DNA of 64,000 bases. Source: an uncultured Flaviramulus sp. GTDB taxonomy: Bacteria; Bacteroidota; Bacteroidia; Flavobacteriales; Flavobacteriaceae. Positions within the stretch are counted from its first letter, which is position 1. The number at the start of each line of letters is the position of its first letter. The notes beneath the pieces were generated by a model. That model was not told where the DNA came from. It did not search any database and worked only from the letters and a program-made list of their open reading frames with translations. This document shows, one piece after another, positions 44,134 through 54,142 of this stretch. A program made the translations under genes and the position numbers. The stretch lies in NCBI GenBank assembly GCA_947487155.1, contig CANKVS010000003.1, positions 28,787-92,786 on the forward strand. Reading direction: 5' to 3'.

Positions 44134-44150
44134 AATTTTAAAAGATTTAT

Positions 44151-46493
44151 ATGCTGAAAAGACTTGTTTTAGTATTTCTCTATTTATCTCCAACTTTACA
44201 TTTTGCTCAAGATTTTTCAGCATTATGGCAAGGTCATTTTTCATATAACACTATAAAAGAGACCGTAAAAGGAAATAATAAAATTTATGCAGCTTCAGAT
44301 AATGTAATTTTTAGTTTGGATACCCAAACAAACGAACTTGAAGAATTAACTACAGTTAATGGACTTTCTGGTGAAACTATTTCTACAATTTATTATAGCG
44401 ATGCCTACCAATTATTGGTTATTGGTTACGAAAACGGGTTAATTGAAATTGCTTTTGATAATGATGATGATATTTTAACAGTTGTTGATATTATTGATAA
44501 ACCAACCATTCCACCAACAGACAAAAGAATAAACCATTTTAACGAATTCGGTAATGTTGTATATATTTCAACAAACTATGGTATTTCTGTTTTCAATTTA
44601 GAGCGTTTAGAGTTTGGAGACACCTATTTAATAGGAAATACAGGGTCTCAAATACAAGTTAATCAAACAACGATTTCTGGAGATTATATTTATGCTGCCT
44701 GTCAAGATTCTGAAGGGTTAAAAAAAGCAGATATTACAAGTACCAACTTAATCGATTATCAAAACTGGGGAAATGTAACTACGGGGAACTTTTTAGCAGT
44801 TGAAACAGTCGAAGATAACTTGTACGCTGTAAGTACTAATAGAAGAATTTATCAAATTGTAAATGATGTTTTAACAGAATCCTTTTTTTATGCAGATATT
44901 CCTTTAGATGTTAAATCGGTTAATGACAATTTAATTGTTACAACAAGAAACAATGTGTTTCTGTACGACGATAATTTTAATTTAATTTCTCAAGTTTCAG
45001 CTACAAATCCTTTTAATACAGAATTTACGTCGGCAACTTCAGATTCAAACTACATATACATTGGAACAAAAGATTTTGGTGTTTTAAAAACATTAATTGA
45101 AAATTCAATTGCTTTTGAAGAAATTCATCCAGACGGGCCTTTGTTAAACATACCATTTTCAATTGAAGCAGAAGCTGGGAGTCTTTGGGTAACTTTTGGA
45201 GAGTACACAACATCGTATAACCCCTATCCATTAAACAGTCGTGGGTTTAGCCATTTGTATCAAAATGAATGGATAAACACAATTTATAGCGACGTGTTAG
45301 AAGCTAAATGTTTAAATGCAATTGCTGTAAACCCAAGCAACAACAATCAAGTATTTATAAGTTCTTTTTTTAACGGTTTATTAGAAGTAAATGAAAATGT
45401 ACCAACAACGTTGTTTAATCAAAACAATAGTGCTTTAGAATCTTTAATTTTACCGTCAAACCCTAATTATGTAGACATAAGAGTAGGAACATCTTCTTTT
45501 GATTCCAGTGGATTGTTATGGACTTTAACAAGTCGAATAAACGAACCTTTAAAATCGTATAATCCAAGTTCAAACCAATGGCAGTCTTTTAGTTTTACAG
45601 ATATTATTGCTGATGGATTTGACGATAATTTAGGGTTTTCTGATTTAGTAATTAACACCGATCAAACCAAATGGATTGCAAGTTCTAATTTTGGAATTAT
45701 AGGATTTAATGAAACGGGGAATTTAATTAAAAGTATTAAGAGTGAAGAAGACAATATGCCTTCTAACTATGTGTCTACTTTGGCTTTAGATAACAGAAAT
45801 CAATTATGGATTGGTACTTTAAGAGGCTTACGAGTCTTGTATAATACATCAAATTTCTTCACAGAGGATAATATTCAAGTTGATGAAATTATTATTTCAG
45901 AAGATGGTGTTGCTAAAGAACTTTTGTTTCAGCAATTTATTACAGATATTGAAGTTGATGGTTCCAATAACAAATGGATAGGAACTGCAGATGCAGGTTT
46001 GTTTTATTTTTCTTCCGATGGGCAAAATACCATATTTCATTTTACTAAAGACAATTCTCCATTACCATCAAATACCATAAACGATGTGTCTTTAGACGAT
46101 TCAAACGGCATTGTTTACATAGCAACCAGCAAAGGTTTAGTATCTTTTACATCGGGAGGGTCTAGCCCTAATGAAGATTTATTAAGCACATTTGCCTACC
46201 CAAATCCTGTAAGACCATCATTTGACATAGTAGAACAGAAAGTAAAAATTAAAGGTGTTTCTGAAAACGTAAATGTAAAAATAACCGATATTGAAGGCAA
46301 TTTAGTTGCAGAAGCACAATCTAGAACCAATTTAAGATATAGCGGTTATAATCTCGAAATTGATGGAGGAACCGCCTACTGGAACGGTAAAAATCTGGCA
46401 AATAATATTGTAGCTTCGGGGGTTTATTTAGTTATGCTTTCAGATTTAGATACTTTTGAAACCAGAGTTTTAAAATTAATGGTAGTTAGATAA
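44151..46493 (+). CDS. porZ: PorZ-like protein of the type IX secretion system
   Basis: 780 residues. Signal peptide (LVLVFLYLSPTLHFAQ). Two beta-propeller-like regions follow with repeats of the kind IYAASDNVIFSLDTQTNELEELTTVNGLSG and IWIGT / WIGTLRGLRVLYN (about 20-680), and a C-terminal sorting-type domain (FAYPNPVRPSF ... GVYLVMLSDLDTFETRVLKLMVVR). This is the layout of PorZ, which helps deliver anionic lipopolysaccharide to cargo proteins of the type IX system at the cell surface. The next gene, recO, starts at the stop codon (TAATG). In Bacteroidetes I recall porZ lying upstream of recO. Confidence 0.82.
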   Translation: MLKRLVLVFLYLSPTLHFAQDFSALWQGHFSYNTIKETVKGNNKIYAASDNVIFSLDTQTNELEELTTVNGLSGETISTIYYSDAYQLLVIGYENGLIEIAFDNDDDILTVVDIIDKPTIPPTDKRINHFNEFGNVVYISTNYGISVFNLERLEFGDTYLIGNTGSQIQVNQTTISGDYIYAACQDSEGLKKADITSTNLIDYQNWGNVTTGNFLAVETVEDNLYAVSTNRRIYQIVNDVLTESFFYADIPLDVKSVNDNLIVTTRNNVFLYDDNFNLISQVSATNPFNTEFTSATSDSNYIYIGTKDFGVLKTLIENSIAFEEIHPDGPLLNIPFSIEAEAGSLWVTFGEYTTSYNPYPLNSRGFSHLYQNEWINTIYSDVLEAKCLNAIAVNPSNNNQVFISSFFNGLLEVNENVPTTLFNQNNSALESLILPSNPNYVDIRVGTSSFDSSGLLWTLTSRINEPLKSYNPSSNQWQSFSFTDIIADGFDDNLGFSDLVINTDQTKWIASSNFGIIGFNETGNLIKSIKSEEDNMPSNYVSTLALDNRNQLWIGTLRGLRVLYNTSNFFTEDNIQVDEIIISEDGVAKELLFQQFITDIEVDGSNNKWIGTADAGLFYFSSDGQNTIFHFTKDNSPLPSNTINDVSLDDSNGIVYIATSKGLVSFTSGGSSPNEDLLSTFAYPNPVRPSFDIVEQKVKIKGVSENVNVKITDIEGNLVAEAQSRTNLRYSGYNLEIDGGTAYWNGKNLANNIVASGVYLVMLSDLDTFETRVLKLMVVR

Positions 46494-47212
46494 TGTTAAT
46501 TACTACAAACGCCATTGTTCTATCAAAATTAAAGTATCGCGAAACAGATTTAATCGTTAGGTGTTATACAGGGCAATATGGCATTGTTAGTTTCTTATTA
46601 AGAAATGTTTTAAAAAGTAAAAAAGGCAATGCTAAAGTAGCTTACTTTCAAGTGCTTTCTCAGTTAAAATTAGAGATTGTTTATAAAAACAATCGGTCTC
46701 TGCAAGCCATAAAGGAAGCAAAATTAAACCACATGTATTCAAGCTTACATTCAAATGTACTTAAAAGTTCGATTGTTATGTTTCTTGCTGAAGTGCTATC
46801 ATCAACCTTAAAAGAAGAAGAGCAAAACGAAACACTTTTTAGCTATTTAGAAACCACTTTATTGTGGCTCGATACGCATTCTGAATATGCAAACTTTCAC
46901 CTATTGTTTCTTGTTAATTTAACCAAATATTTAGGTTTTTATCCAGATACAACACATATTGAATTTGGATTTTTTAATCTGTATGATGGCAAATTTGAAA
47001 GTAAACAGACTAATAAATATTCCATTTCTGGAGAAAATTTAACATTGCTAAAACAACTATTGGGCACAACATTTGATGCTCTTTCTATGGTGAAAATAAA
47101 CACCAAACAAAGACAATCATTTTTAAGTATGATTTTGCTTTATTTTGAACTACATTTGGGCAGTTTTAAAGCCCCCAAATCATTACATATTTTTAATCAA
47201 GTTTTTAGTTAA
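46493..47212 (+). CDS. recO: DNA repair protein RecO
   Basis: 239 residues, typical length. RecO anneals single-stranded DNA and loads RecA at gaps. The N-terminal OB-fold region reads TTNAIVLSKLKYRETDLIVRCYTGQYGIVSF, followed by the helical C-terminal domain. The usual zinc-binding Cys residues are absent, as in some RecO proteins of this phylum. It overlaps the porZ stop by one base (TAATG). The following TonB receptor gene starts five bases after its stop. Confidence 0.88.
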   Translation: MLITTNAIVLSKLKYRETDLIVRCYTGQYGIVSFLLRNVLKSKKGNAKVAYFQVLSQLKLEIVYKNNRSLQAIKEAKLNHMYSSLHSNVLKSSIVMFLAEVLSSTLKEEEQNETLFSYLETTLLWLDTHSEYANFHLLFLVNLTKYLGFYPDTTHIEFGFFNLYDGKFESKQTNKYSISGENLTLLKQLLGTTFDALSMVKINTKQRQSFLSMILLYFELHLGSFKAPKSLHIFNQVFS

Positions 47213-47216
47213 AAGC

Positions 47217-49625
47217 ATGAAGCCTTTTTACATTCTTTTCTTTTTTTTATTTACTGGTATGTTACAGGCTCAGCATATAAAGGTGCTTAATAAAATTACA
47301 GAGGAACCTGTTTTTAATGTTGCCATATACAATGTAGATAAAACTAAAAGTATTGTAACAAACTTTAGAGGTGAAGCCCAACTTGATGAGTTTTCTGAAA
47401 CCGAATTAATATATTTTAAGCATATATCGCATGTGTTAAAAAAGATAACAAAACTTGAATTAAAAAACACCAACACAGTGTATTTAGATTCAAATACACA
47501 AGGGCTTGAAGAAATTGTTATTTCTGCTTCAAAATTTGAACAGGATAAAAACGATATTCCACAAAAAATAATTAGTTTAAATGCAAAAAGCATACAATTT
47601 GCAAATCCACAAACCAGTGCCGATTTACTAGAAAATTCAGGGCAAGTTTATATACAAAAAAGCCAATTAGGAGGAGGAAGCCCTATGATTCGTGGGTTTT
47701 CTACTAATAGATTATTAATTACTGTAGATGGTGTAAGAATGAATAATGCCATTTTTAGAGGCGGTAATTTGCAAAATGTTATAGCTATCGATCCTTTTTC
47801 TATTGAAAGTACTGAGGTTACTCTAGGCTCAGGCTCTGTTATTTATGGTAGTGACGCCATTGGTGGTGTAATGAGTTTTTACACTCAAAAACCAAGACTG
47901 TCTTATACAGATGCACCCGTATTTAAATCTAATATTATTACGCGTTATTCTACAGCAAGTGATGAAAAAACAGGGCATTTCGATTTTAATCTAGGGTTTA
48001 AAAAATGGGCACTTATAACCAATGTGTCTTATACAGATTTTAACGATTTAAAAATGGGAAGTCATGGTCCCGATGAATATTTAAGACCAGAATTTGTTTT
48101 AACTACTAATAATAATGATGTTATTATTAAGAATAACAACCCTCAAATTCAAAGGCATTCGGGATACAATCAATTAAACCTAATGCAAAAGGTTCGCTTT
48201 GAACCGTTAGAAAATTTGAGCTTAGATTTTGGAATATATTATACTAAAACTTCAGACATACCTAGATATGATCGGTTAATTAGATATAAAAATAATGTCT
48301 TACGTTCGGCAGAATGGCATTATGGGCCTCAAAAATGGTTTATGTCTAATTTACAAATTACCAAACTAAGTAGTCGTTCTAGCCTTTACGATAAAATAAA
48401 AGCCACTTTGGCGTACCAAAATTTTCAAGAAAGCAGAATAGGCAGAGGTTTTCAATCTAATACACGAAATATTAGAGAGGAATCGGTAGATGCATATTCA
48501 TTCAATTTAGATTTTGAAAAAAAACTTAGTTTACAAACCCGATTTTTTTATGGTTTTGAATATGTAAATAATAAAATCATGTCTAACGGCAAAGAAGAAG
48601 ATATTATCAATAATACCACATCTTCAACAGTTTCTAGATACCCTAACGGATCGAGTTGGCAATCGGCAGCAGTTTACACAAGTATTAAATACAAACCTAA
48701 TTCTAAATTTGTTTTTCAATCTGGATTGCGTTTTAATAATATAGTATCGAAAGCAGTTTTTTCAGAAAACAATATATACCTTAATTTACCATTCGAGTCC
48801 TCAAAAAATAATGCAGGCGCATTAACAGGAACAGCAGGTATTAGGTGGTCTCCAAATGAAATATTACAGTGGAAACTTAATGCATCATCTGCTTTTAGAG
48901 CACCAAATATAGATGATATTGGTAAAGTTTTTGATTCCGAACCTGGGTCGGTAGTAGTACCAAATGAAAATTTAAAACCAGAATATGCTTATGGTGGCGA
49001 ATTGGGACTAAAACTAAATTTTAACAAGACTTTTGTTTTAGACATGAGCACGTATTACACGTACTTAAATAATGCACTAGTTAGAAGAGATTATACGCTA
49101 AATGGTGCATCCACAATTGTTTACGATGGAGAATTAAGTAATATTCAAGCCATTCAAAATGCTTCTAAAGCTTGGATTTATGGTTTTGAAGTAGGCTTAA
49201 AAATGCGTGTTTCCGATAAGCTAAAACTAACATCTCAATATAGCGTTATTGGCGGAACTGAAGAGAATAACGATGTTGAAGTTCCTATTAGGCATGTCGC
49301 TCCAAATTTTGGAAACACGCACTTAATTTGGACTAGTAAAAATTTAAAAATAGATGTTTTTGCAAATTATAATAACGAATTATCGTTCAATCAATTAGCA
49401 CCATCCGAAATTGAAAAAGATTATATCTACGCTTTAGATGCTAACGGCAATCCGTATTCCCCATCGTGGTATACTTTTAATTTTAGAACACAATATCAAA
49501 TTAGCAATTCAACTACAGTTACAGCAAGTTTAGAAAACATTACAGACCAACGTTATAAAACGTATTCTTCTGGAATTGCAGCAGCAGGCAGGAACTTTAT
49601 TTTGTCTTTAAAATATAGTTTATAA
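47217..49625 (+). CDS. TonB-dependent outer membrane receptor
   Basis: 802 residues from the ATG at 47217; an in-frame ATG at 47145 lies inside recO and would bury the signal peptide, so it is rejected. Signal peptide MKPFYILFFFLFTGMLQAQ, a short carboxypeptidase-like N-terminal domain (about 22-95; KITEEPVFNVAIYN), plug domain (LEEIVISASKFEQ, then STNRLLITVDGVRMNNAIFRGG), and a 22-strand-type barrel ending YSLKYSL. The plug spelling resembles haem/haemoglobin or siderophore receptors. No SusD-like partner follows. The substrate remains open. Confidence 0.88.
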   Translation: MKPFYILFFFLFTGMLQAQHIKVLNKITEEPVFNVAIYNVDKTKSIVTNFRGEAQLDEFSETELIYFKHISHVLKKITKLELKNTNTVYLDSNTQGLEEIVISASKFEQDKNDIPQKIISLNAKSIQFANPQTSADLLENSGQVYIQKSQLGGGSPMIRGFSTNRLLITVDGVRMNNAIFRGGNLQNVIAIDPFSIESTEVTLGSGSVIYGSDAIGGVMSFYTQKPRLSYTDAPVFKSNIITRYSTASDEKTGHFDFNLGFKKWALITNVSYTDFNDLKMGSHGPDEYLRPEFVLTTNNNDVIIKNNNPQIQRHSGYNQLNLMQKVRFEPLENLSLDFGIYYTKTSDIPRYDRLIRYKNNVLRSAEWHYGPQKWFMSNLQITKLSSRSSLYDKIKATLAYQNFQESRIGRGFQSNTRNIREESVDAYSFNLDFEKKLSLQTRFFYGFEYVNNKIMSNGKEEDIINNTTSSTVSRYPNGSSWQSAAVYTSIKYKPNSKFVFQSGLRFNNIVSKAVFSENNIYLNLPFESSKNNAGALTGTAGIRWSPNEILQWKLNASSAFRAPNIDDIGKVFDSEPGSVVVPNENLKPEYAYGGELGLKLNFNKTFVLDMSTYYTYLNNALVRRDYTLNGASTIVYDGELSNIQAIQNASKAWIYGFEVGLKMRVSDKLKLTSQYSVIGGTEENNDVEVPIRHVAPNFGNTHLIWTSKNLKIDVFANYNNELSFNQLAPSEIEKDYIYALDANGNPYSPSWYTFNFRTQYQISNSTTVTASLENITDQRYKTYSSGIAAAGRNFILSLKYSL

Positions 49626-49627
49626 AA

Positions 49628-49671
49628 AAACACCATCAACAAATACATGCTAATGGTGTTTAATTTTTTTT
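49628..49671. terminator. Bidirectional terminator between TonB receptor and T9SS cargo
   Basis: AAACACCAT (49628-49636) pairs with ATGGTGTTT (49653-49661), nine pairs with a 16-base loop. A T tract follows on the plus strand and an A-rich stretch on the other side serves the minus strand. The genes on both sides are convergent. Confidence 0.75.
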
Positions 49672-49680
49672 GATTCCTTT

Positions 49681-52113
49681 TTAGTTTTTTACAGCTTTTT
49701 TGGTAATTATTAAGCCGTTAGACAATTCAACCTTAGCAATAAATATTGAACTGTTTAAATTAGAAAACCTATAAGTTTCAGTGCTATTTTGCCCTTTTAA
49801 ACTGTATAGTTGCCTTCCTAAAAGATCAAATATGCTAACAGATTTTATAGTTGAGTTGTTAGATATTTTAAATTGAATGTTGTCATTTTCTAATTCAACA
49901 ATACTTAATTGATCTGCAGCTATTTCAAACTCATCGTTAGATAAGGCTTGCGCATTAAACCCAATTTGAAAACGGTTATTAAATTCACCAACTTCGGAAG
50001 TGAATGTATAATCTGAAGCAGACAAATCGTGGGTTTTATTAAGTAAGTTATCTTTTAAGTAAATGGTATTATTAGTTAAGAAATCACCTTCAAAATTTGC
50101 AATGGATAATTTGAATAAAGTAGGAACGTTAATTGTTGTTTTAAAACCAATATTAATAATCTCGTTTTCATTTAAACTATCAACAGCTTTACCCTGAATA
50201 GCAAACTTTTTTGTGGAATTTTCTATGTTTGAATATAAAGACGCAAAAGTACTCGGTGCAACAATTTTATGAGCATCATAAAAAGCACCATCATAAGCAT
50301 TAGTAGCCCCATCTACATAACCTATAGCTATTTGGTTAAAAACACCATTATCTGACGTTAAATTAACCCACAATTTGTTACTTGTAGAATTATTAGAAGT
50401 CTTTTTTGAATTTGAGTCTTTAAAAAATTGACTATTGTCATTAGTAATACCACGCATAGAGTTATTAAAAATAACATTTCCAGAACTTGAAGGTCTAGCT
50501 TGCGCAAAGGATATAAAAAAGCCTTGACCGGAAGGGATAAAAGCATTTGGTGTAACGCCATCACCGCCTAGAGTACCAGTAACACCATTGCGAATCGCAT
50601 AATCAGAAGTTGCAAAATTTAACTGTTGGTTTCCGTTAGCCGTACCAGAAGGAGGAGTGTTTTGCGACCAATAATAAATAGCGCCCTCTAGTGTACCTGT
50701 TGGGTTTGTGGTTGCATCGTATATATTTTGAGCAAAAAAATCAGAAACACTAATTGCCGACGGATAAGGGTTTCCTATAAAATTCCAGTTTTCATCAATT
50801 CCAGAGACATCATTTCTAACCACAGGAACAGTAATAATACCATTATTAAAATCTCCAGTAAATGAGTAATCAAATTGATACGGTGGAGAACCAGGGCCAA
50901 TAAAGACGCTTTCTTCATGTGTGGAAGCGTATCCAACACCTGGAGCCATTATAGTTGCTCCATTAACAAAAGTCCAATCATCACCATTATCATCTATATC
51001 GTCTTGTCCAAGAACAGTCGCATTATTATTTCCAGTTTCCATAGTAACGTCTTCAAAATTAGCTGCATTATAAGAAAAACGTCTTCCAACATCAGAATCT
51101 GTTAAAGCATTACCGATAGTTGTCCCAGACACAGGAGAGCTCCAATAGGTGTATTCATACCAAGCAGCTAATAGCGATGTTTTTTTAACTACCTGGATAG
51201 TTCCATTATTTACATTATTATTGATATCATTATTTTGAATTACGGAACCATAGGGTCTTACATTTATACTGCTTCCTACATCCACTGTAATTTCATTCTG
51301 GATTTCTATATATGTGTTATCACTTACTGTTAAAGCGGAGGTGTTATTTACTGTAAGATTACAAGCGCTAAAACTTCCATTAAGAAATGTATTATAGTTG
51401 TCATTTAGTACTGCTGGTGTTGTAATATCTGGTGCACCATTATCCCATGAAGACCCATTCCATGTTGTAGTTGTTCCTGCGCATGTTGGTAATGCTGAAA
51501 CACTACCGCCTATACTAAGGTCGTTACCTCCTAGTCTTCCAATGGCAAACGTACCAACTGTATTAGTTGCTCCCCATCCATATAGTCTAATAGTTATGGT
51601 AGTTCCAGAAGAAACATTTTGCAATGCTAAAATCGTTGATAAATTAATTTGTGTTTGAGCCGTACCATCGCCTACATTTACAGTATACGAAATTGAAGAT
51701 CCAATATCAGTAAAATTAACGCCGTCAGTACTATATCTCCAAAGAAATGTATTTGGGCCAGTATTTGACCTTCTAAAAGTAGCATCGAGTGTACTTAATG
51801 AAACTTGAAATCCTGCAGAGGCTGAAACTTGAAACTGTAAATAATCACTATTTGTAATAGCATCTACTTGAGTGCCATTTAATGTGAAACTAGTTGAAGA
51901 AAATGCATTTGCAAATGTGCTTGGATTTACACCACTGCCCCGACTTAACGCAGAAGTGTTTAAGTTTCCATCAAGTGTTGTTGCATTAACTGTAGCTTCA
52001 TTTCCTGCATTACCATTCATTTCCCAAGCAACAATTTGCCCATACCCAAAAGAAACCGCACAAAAACATGCAATTAAAAAGGTAAGTGACTTTATGTGTG
52101 TAATTTTTTTCAT
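49681..52113 (-). CDS. Large secreted protein with C-terminal type IX secretion sorting domain
   Basis: 810 residues. Signal peptide (SLTFLIACFCAVSFGYGQ). The mature protein starts with a beta-sandwich-like region (about 30-190) and a Ser/Thr/Asn-rich body. It ends with the type A sorting pattern SVSIFDLLGRQLYSLKGQ...TYRFSNLNSSIFIAKVELSNGLIITKKAVKN. This marks it as cargo of the type IX system, released or anchored at the cell surface. Enzyme function is not visible. Its composition (Asn, Ser, Thr, Gly) is typical of adhesins or surface layer-like proteins. A PorZ component of the same system lies 4 kb away. Confidence 0.88.
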   Translation of the reverse strand: MKKITHIKSLTFLIACFCAVSFGYGQIVAWEMNGNAGNEATVNATTLDGNLNTSALSRGSGVNPSTFANAFSSTSFTLNGTQVDAITNSDYLQFQVSASAGFQVSLSTLDATFRRSNTGPNTFLWRYSTDGVNFTDIGSSISYTVNVGDGTAQTQINLSTILALQNVSSGTTITIRLYGWGATNTVGTFAIGRLGGNDLSIGGSVSALPTCAGTTTTWNGSSWDNGAPDITTPAVLNDNYNTFLNGSFSACNLTVNNTSALTVSDNTYIEIQNEITVDVGSSINVRPYGSVIQNNDINNNVNNGTIQVVKKTSLLAAWYEYTYWSSPVSGTTIGNALTDSDVGRRFSYNAANFEDVTMETGNNNATVLGQDDIDDNGDDWTFVNGATIMAPGVGYASTHEESVFIGPGSPPYQFDYSFTGDFNNGIITVPVVRNDVSGIDENWNFIGNPYPSAISVSDFFAQNIYDATTNPTGTLEGAIYYWSQNTPPSGTANGNQQLNFATSDYAIRNGVTGTLGGDGVTPNAFIPSGQGFFISFAQARPSSSGNVIFNNSMRGITNDNSQFFKDSNSKKTSNNSTSNKLWVNLTSDNGVFNQIAIGYVDGATNAYDGAFYDAHKIVAPSTFASLYSNIENSTKKFAIQGKAVDSLNENEIINIGFKTTINVPTLFKLSIANFEGDFLTNNTIYLKDNLLNKTHDLSASDYTFTSEVGEFNNRFQIGFNAQALSNDEFEIAADQLSIVELENDNIQFKISNNSTIKSVSIFDLLGRQLYSLKGQNSTETYRFSNLNSSIFIAKVELSNGLIITKKAVKN

Positions 52114-52207
52114 AATCGTTAAGTTTTAAAATCTATACGTCGACTTTGCTCAGTACAGTGGATTTGGCTTTTATAAATTTTTATGCTTTCATTTATTTAT
52201 CTATTGT

Positions 52208-52215
52208 TATTTTTG
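52208..52215 (+). promoter_or_regulatory. -7 box (TATTTTTG) of recX
   Basis: TATTTTTG lies seven bases before the ATG at 52223. TTTC at 52187-52190 stands 17 bases upstream as a possible -33 element. The transcript would be almost leaderless. Confidence 0.45.
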
Positions 52216-52222
52216 ACAAGCA

Positions 52223-52696
52223 ATGCAGTCAAAAAAAACATATACCGTACAAGAAGCTACTAGTAAACTAGAGCATTATTGTGCGTATCAAGAACGGTGT
52301 CATAAAGAGGTTAGACAAAAACTTGAAGGTATGCGTATGATACCCGAAGCTATAGATGTTATAATAGTGCATCTATTGAAGCATAACTTTCTTAATGAAG
52401 AACGTTTTGCCAAAACATTTGTAAGCGGTAAGTTTAGAATTAAGGCTTGGGGCCGTCGTCGTTTAACTTTTGAATTAAAGAAAAAAGACATAGGCAAAGT
52501 TAATATAAATCAAGCACTTGCAGAAATAGGAAGCGCGGAGTACATCGAGGTTTTCAATGATTTAGCCGAAAAAAAGGCAAATTCTCTTACAGAAGGGAAC
52601 TTATATAAAAAAAGAAAGAAATTAATTGACTATCTGCTATATCGAGGGTGGGAATCCCATTTGGTGTATGAAAAAGCGTCGGAAATTATACGGTAA
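52223..52696 (+). CDS. recX: Regulatory protein RecX
   Basis: 157 residues, normal for RecX, which limits RecA filament growth. It has the three-helix repeats with ALEHYC-type Cys (KLEHYCAYQERCHKEVRQKLEG), LLKHNFLNEERFAKTFVSGKFRIKAWGRRRL and a C-terminal IDYLLYRGWESHLVYEKASEII. The Arg-rich WGRRRL stretch is the DNA/RecA-contact region. The last 11 bases overlap the 3' end of the convergent cupin gene. Confidence 0.92.
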   Translation: MQSKKTYTVQEATSKLEHYCAYQERCHKEVRQKLEGMRMIPEAIDVIIVHLLKHNFLNEERFAKTFVSGKFRIKAWGRRRLTFELKKKDIGKVNINQALAEIGSAEYIEVFNDLAEKKANSLTEGNLYKKRKKLIDYLLYRGWESHLVYEKASEIIR

Positions 52697-53558
52697 TGCC
52701 GTTTTTTTTATGTGTTCGCACTATGGCTTGCTCATTTTTCCAATCAATCCATTTCTGACCTTTTAGTCTTCTCATAACATTATCATAATTGCGCATTATT
52801 AACAAATTATAAATGGCTTTTGTAAAGTTTTTTGGATTTTTTGCAATAGATCGTAAACTCATAGAAAACCCAGGAGTAATGTAACGCATATAGTGCCAAT
52901 AACCTTCGGGCATATATAATACGTCTCCATGATTAAGCGTCGTTTTATAGCCTTTAGCTTTTTTTAGCATAGGCCATTTTTTAAAATCTGGGTTATTAAA
53001 ATCGATATCTTCTCTAGTAATTAATGCGTGGGGGATTTTATATAAATAATCACTTTGGTTTTGGTCGAATAAAATACACTGCTTGGTGCCTTCAAAGTGA
53101 AAATGAAAAATATTTGCCAAATCAATATCGTAATGCATAAACGTATGCGAATCTTGCCCACCAAAAAACAGCATGGGAATACCTTTCATAAGTTTTAAAC
53201 CAAAATCTGGAAAGGTAAAATCTTGTTGTAATTGGGGCAGCTCTTTTAGGGCATTCCATAAAAAAATACGATATTTAGTAGGTTCACGCTTTAATAAATC
53301 TATATAATCGCTAAGTTTCATTTTGGCGTGTGGCTCATTAAAACCATCTTTATAATCTACAGGTCTGTCGTCGTAAAGCGGAATTGTAATATCTCCACCA
53401 ACCGATTTTATATACTCTAAATTCCATTTGATATAAGCAGGCCAATCTTCAATAAAACGCTCAATAACCACAGGCTTTTGTAGTTTAAAATACTGTTTTA
53501 AAAAGTCCTGCTTAGTAAGTGTTTTTACACGAGGAATGTCTTGTAAATTTAGAGCCAA
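52686..53558 (-). CDS. Cupin_8/JmjC-like Fe(II)/2-oxoglutarate dioxygenase-type protein
   Basis: 290 residues. Metal ligands fit HTFMHYDIDLANIFHFHFEG (His-x-Asp near residue 139-141) and the distal His in HGDVLYMPEGYWHYMRYITPGFSMSLR (about 218-227). The N-terminal KPVVIERFIEDWPAYIKWNLEYIKS is also typical for the family, which includes hydroxylases of proteins or tRNA. Residues for 2-oxoglutarate binding were not confirmed. It is convergent with recX and stands alone. The substrate is unknown. Confidence 0.85.
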   Translation of the reverse strand: MALNLQDIPRVKTLTKQDFLKQYFKLQKPVVIERFIEDWPAYIKWNLEYIKSVGGDITIPLYDDRPVDYKDGFNEPHAKMKLSDYIDLLKREPTKYRIFLWNALKELPQLQQDFTFPDFGLKLMKGIPMLFFGGQDSHTFMHYDIDLANIFHFHFEGTKQCILFDQNQSDYLYKIPHALITREDIDFNNPDFKKWPMLKKAKGYKTTLNHGDVLYMPEGYWHYMRYITPGFSMSLRSIAKNPKNFTKAIYNLLIMRNYDNVMRRLKGQKWIDWKNEQAIVRTHKKNGITV

Positions 53559-53771
53559 TACATGATTTTTTAATAAACCAAAGTTAGTAAAACCTTCTTA
53601 AAATTTAAAATAGTTTTTGGGTGTTATCGTAATGTTTGGGTTTTTCAATACAAGTTTTTTCAGAAAAAGAAAGCAAAAGGATTTCCTTTTCAAATACTTT
53701 TAACCTGATTTCTATGATTAATAATCCATACAACAAATAATGGTAAACTACTGAATAATAATATATTGTAG

Positions 53772-53847
53772 TTTCGACAGAACGAAGCATGAGTGACGAG
53801 AAATCTCAGAATAATGAGATTCCTCCTCGTTCCTCGTTCGGAATGAC
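53772..53847. repeat. Dispersed repeat of the GTCATTACGA/GCAATGAC group, diverged copy
   Basis: 76 bases with TTTCGACAGAACGAAG at the left, GAGAAATCTCA and TGAGATTCCTCC as an internal inverted pair, and CTCGTTCGGAATGAC at the right end. The right end equals the usual terminus of the group; the left end is different. Confidence 0.55.
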
Positions 53848-54142
53848 AAAATCAATTACTCTTAACATTAAAACATTGACAATAAACTGATTAACAATCG
53901 AACTCAGTCCATCAATGGGCAAGCCCATATTATCTATTTTTATAACCGACTTCTTTTTACTTTTATTGAATTACAAACAGGAATAGTTAAATCAAACTTT
54001 AAAAAACATTGGTGCTTTAAAGCCCATAACTCAGTTTAGGTATGCATACTGTTAGATTATCTATTGGTGACTTAAGATCCCTTATGATAGAATATTCAAT
54101 TTTAAGTATGCTGATTTAACCATTCCTATTAAAAGATATATT
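53848..54142 (+). ncRNA. 5' non-coding region of the IS110 element, candidate bridge-RNA locus
   Basis: In the IS110 family the non-coding region next to the transposase encodes a bridge RNA whose loops pair with target and donor DNA. In this element the space before the transposase (up to about 295 bases) has the right position and size. It has several possible short stems, among them ATGGGC-AA-GCCCAT at 53915-53928 and CTTAAG (54071-54076) with related words near 54105. The RNA limits are not determined, and the call is an inference from family knowledge. Confidence 0.35.

Larger units (their letters stand above)
53559..54142. other. Long intergenic region upstream of the IS110 element
   Basis: 584 bases without a convincing gene. 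It contains the repeat at 53772-53847, a hairpin of ATGGGC (53915-53920) with GCCCAT (53923-53928), and the AT-rich leader of the transposase. The minus-strand frame at 53605-53790 has no recognisable features. The exact left end of the insertion element could not be placed. Confidence 0.5.

Noticed and set aside
47145..47216. Start of the TonB receptor at 47145
   Set aside because: It lies inside recO and would place 24 residues before a clear signal peptide; ATG at 47217 is the better start.
53605..53790. 61-codon frame on the minus strand before the IS110 element
   Set aside because: No signal, motif or start context; overlaps a repeat.
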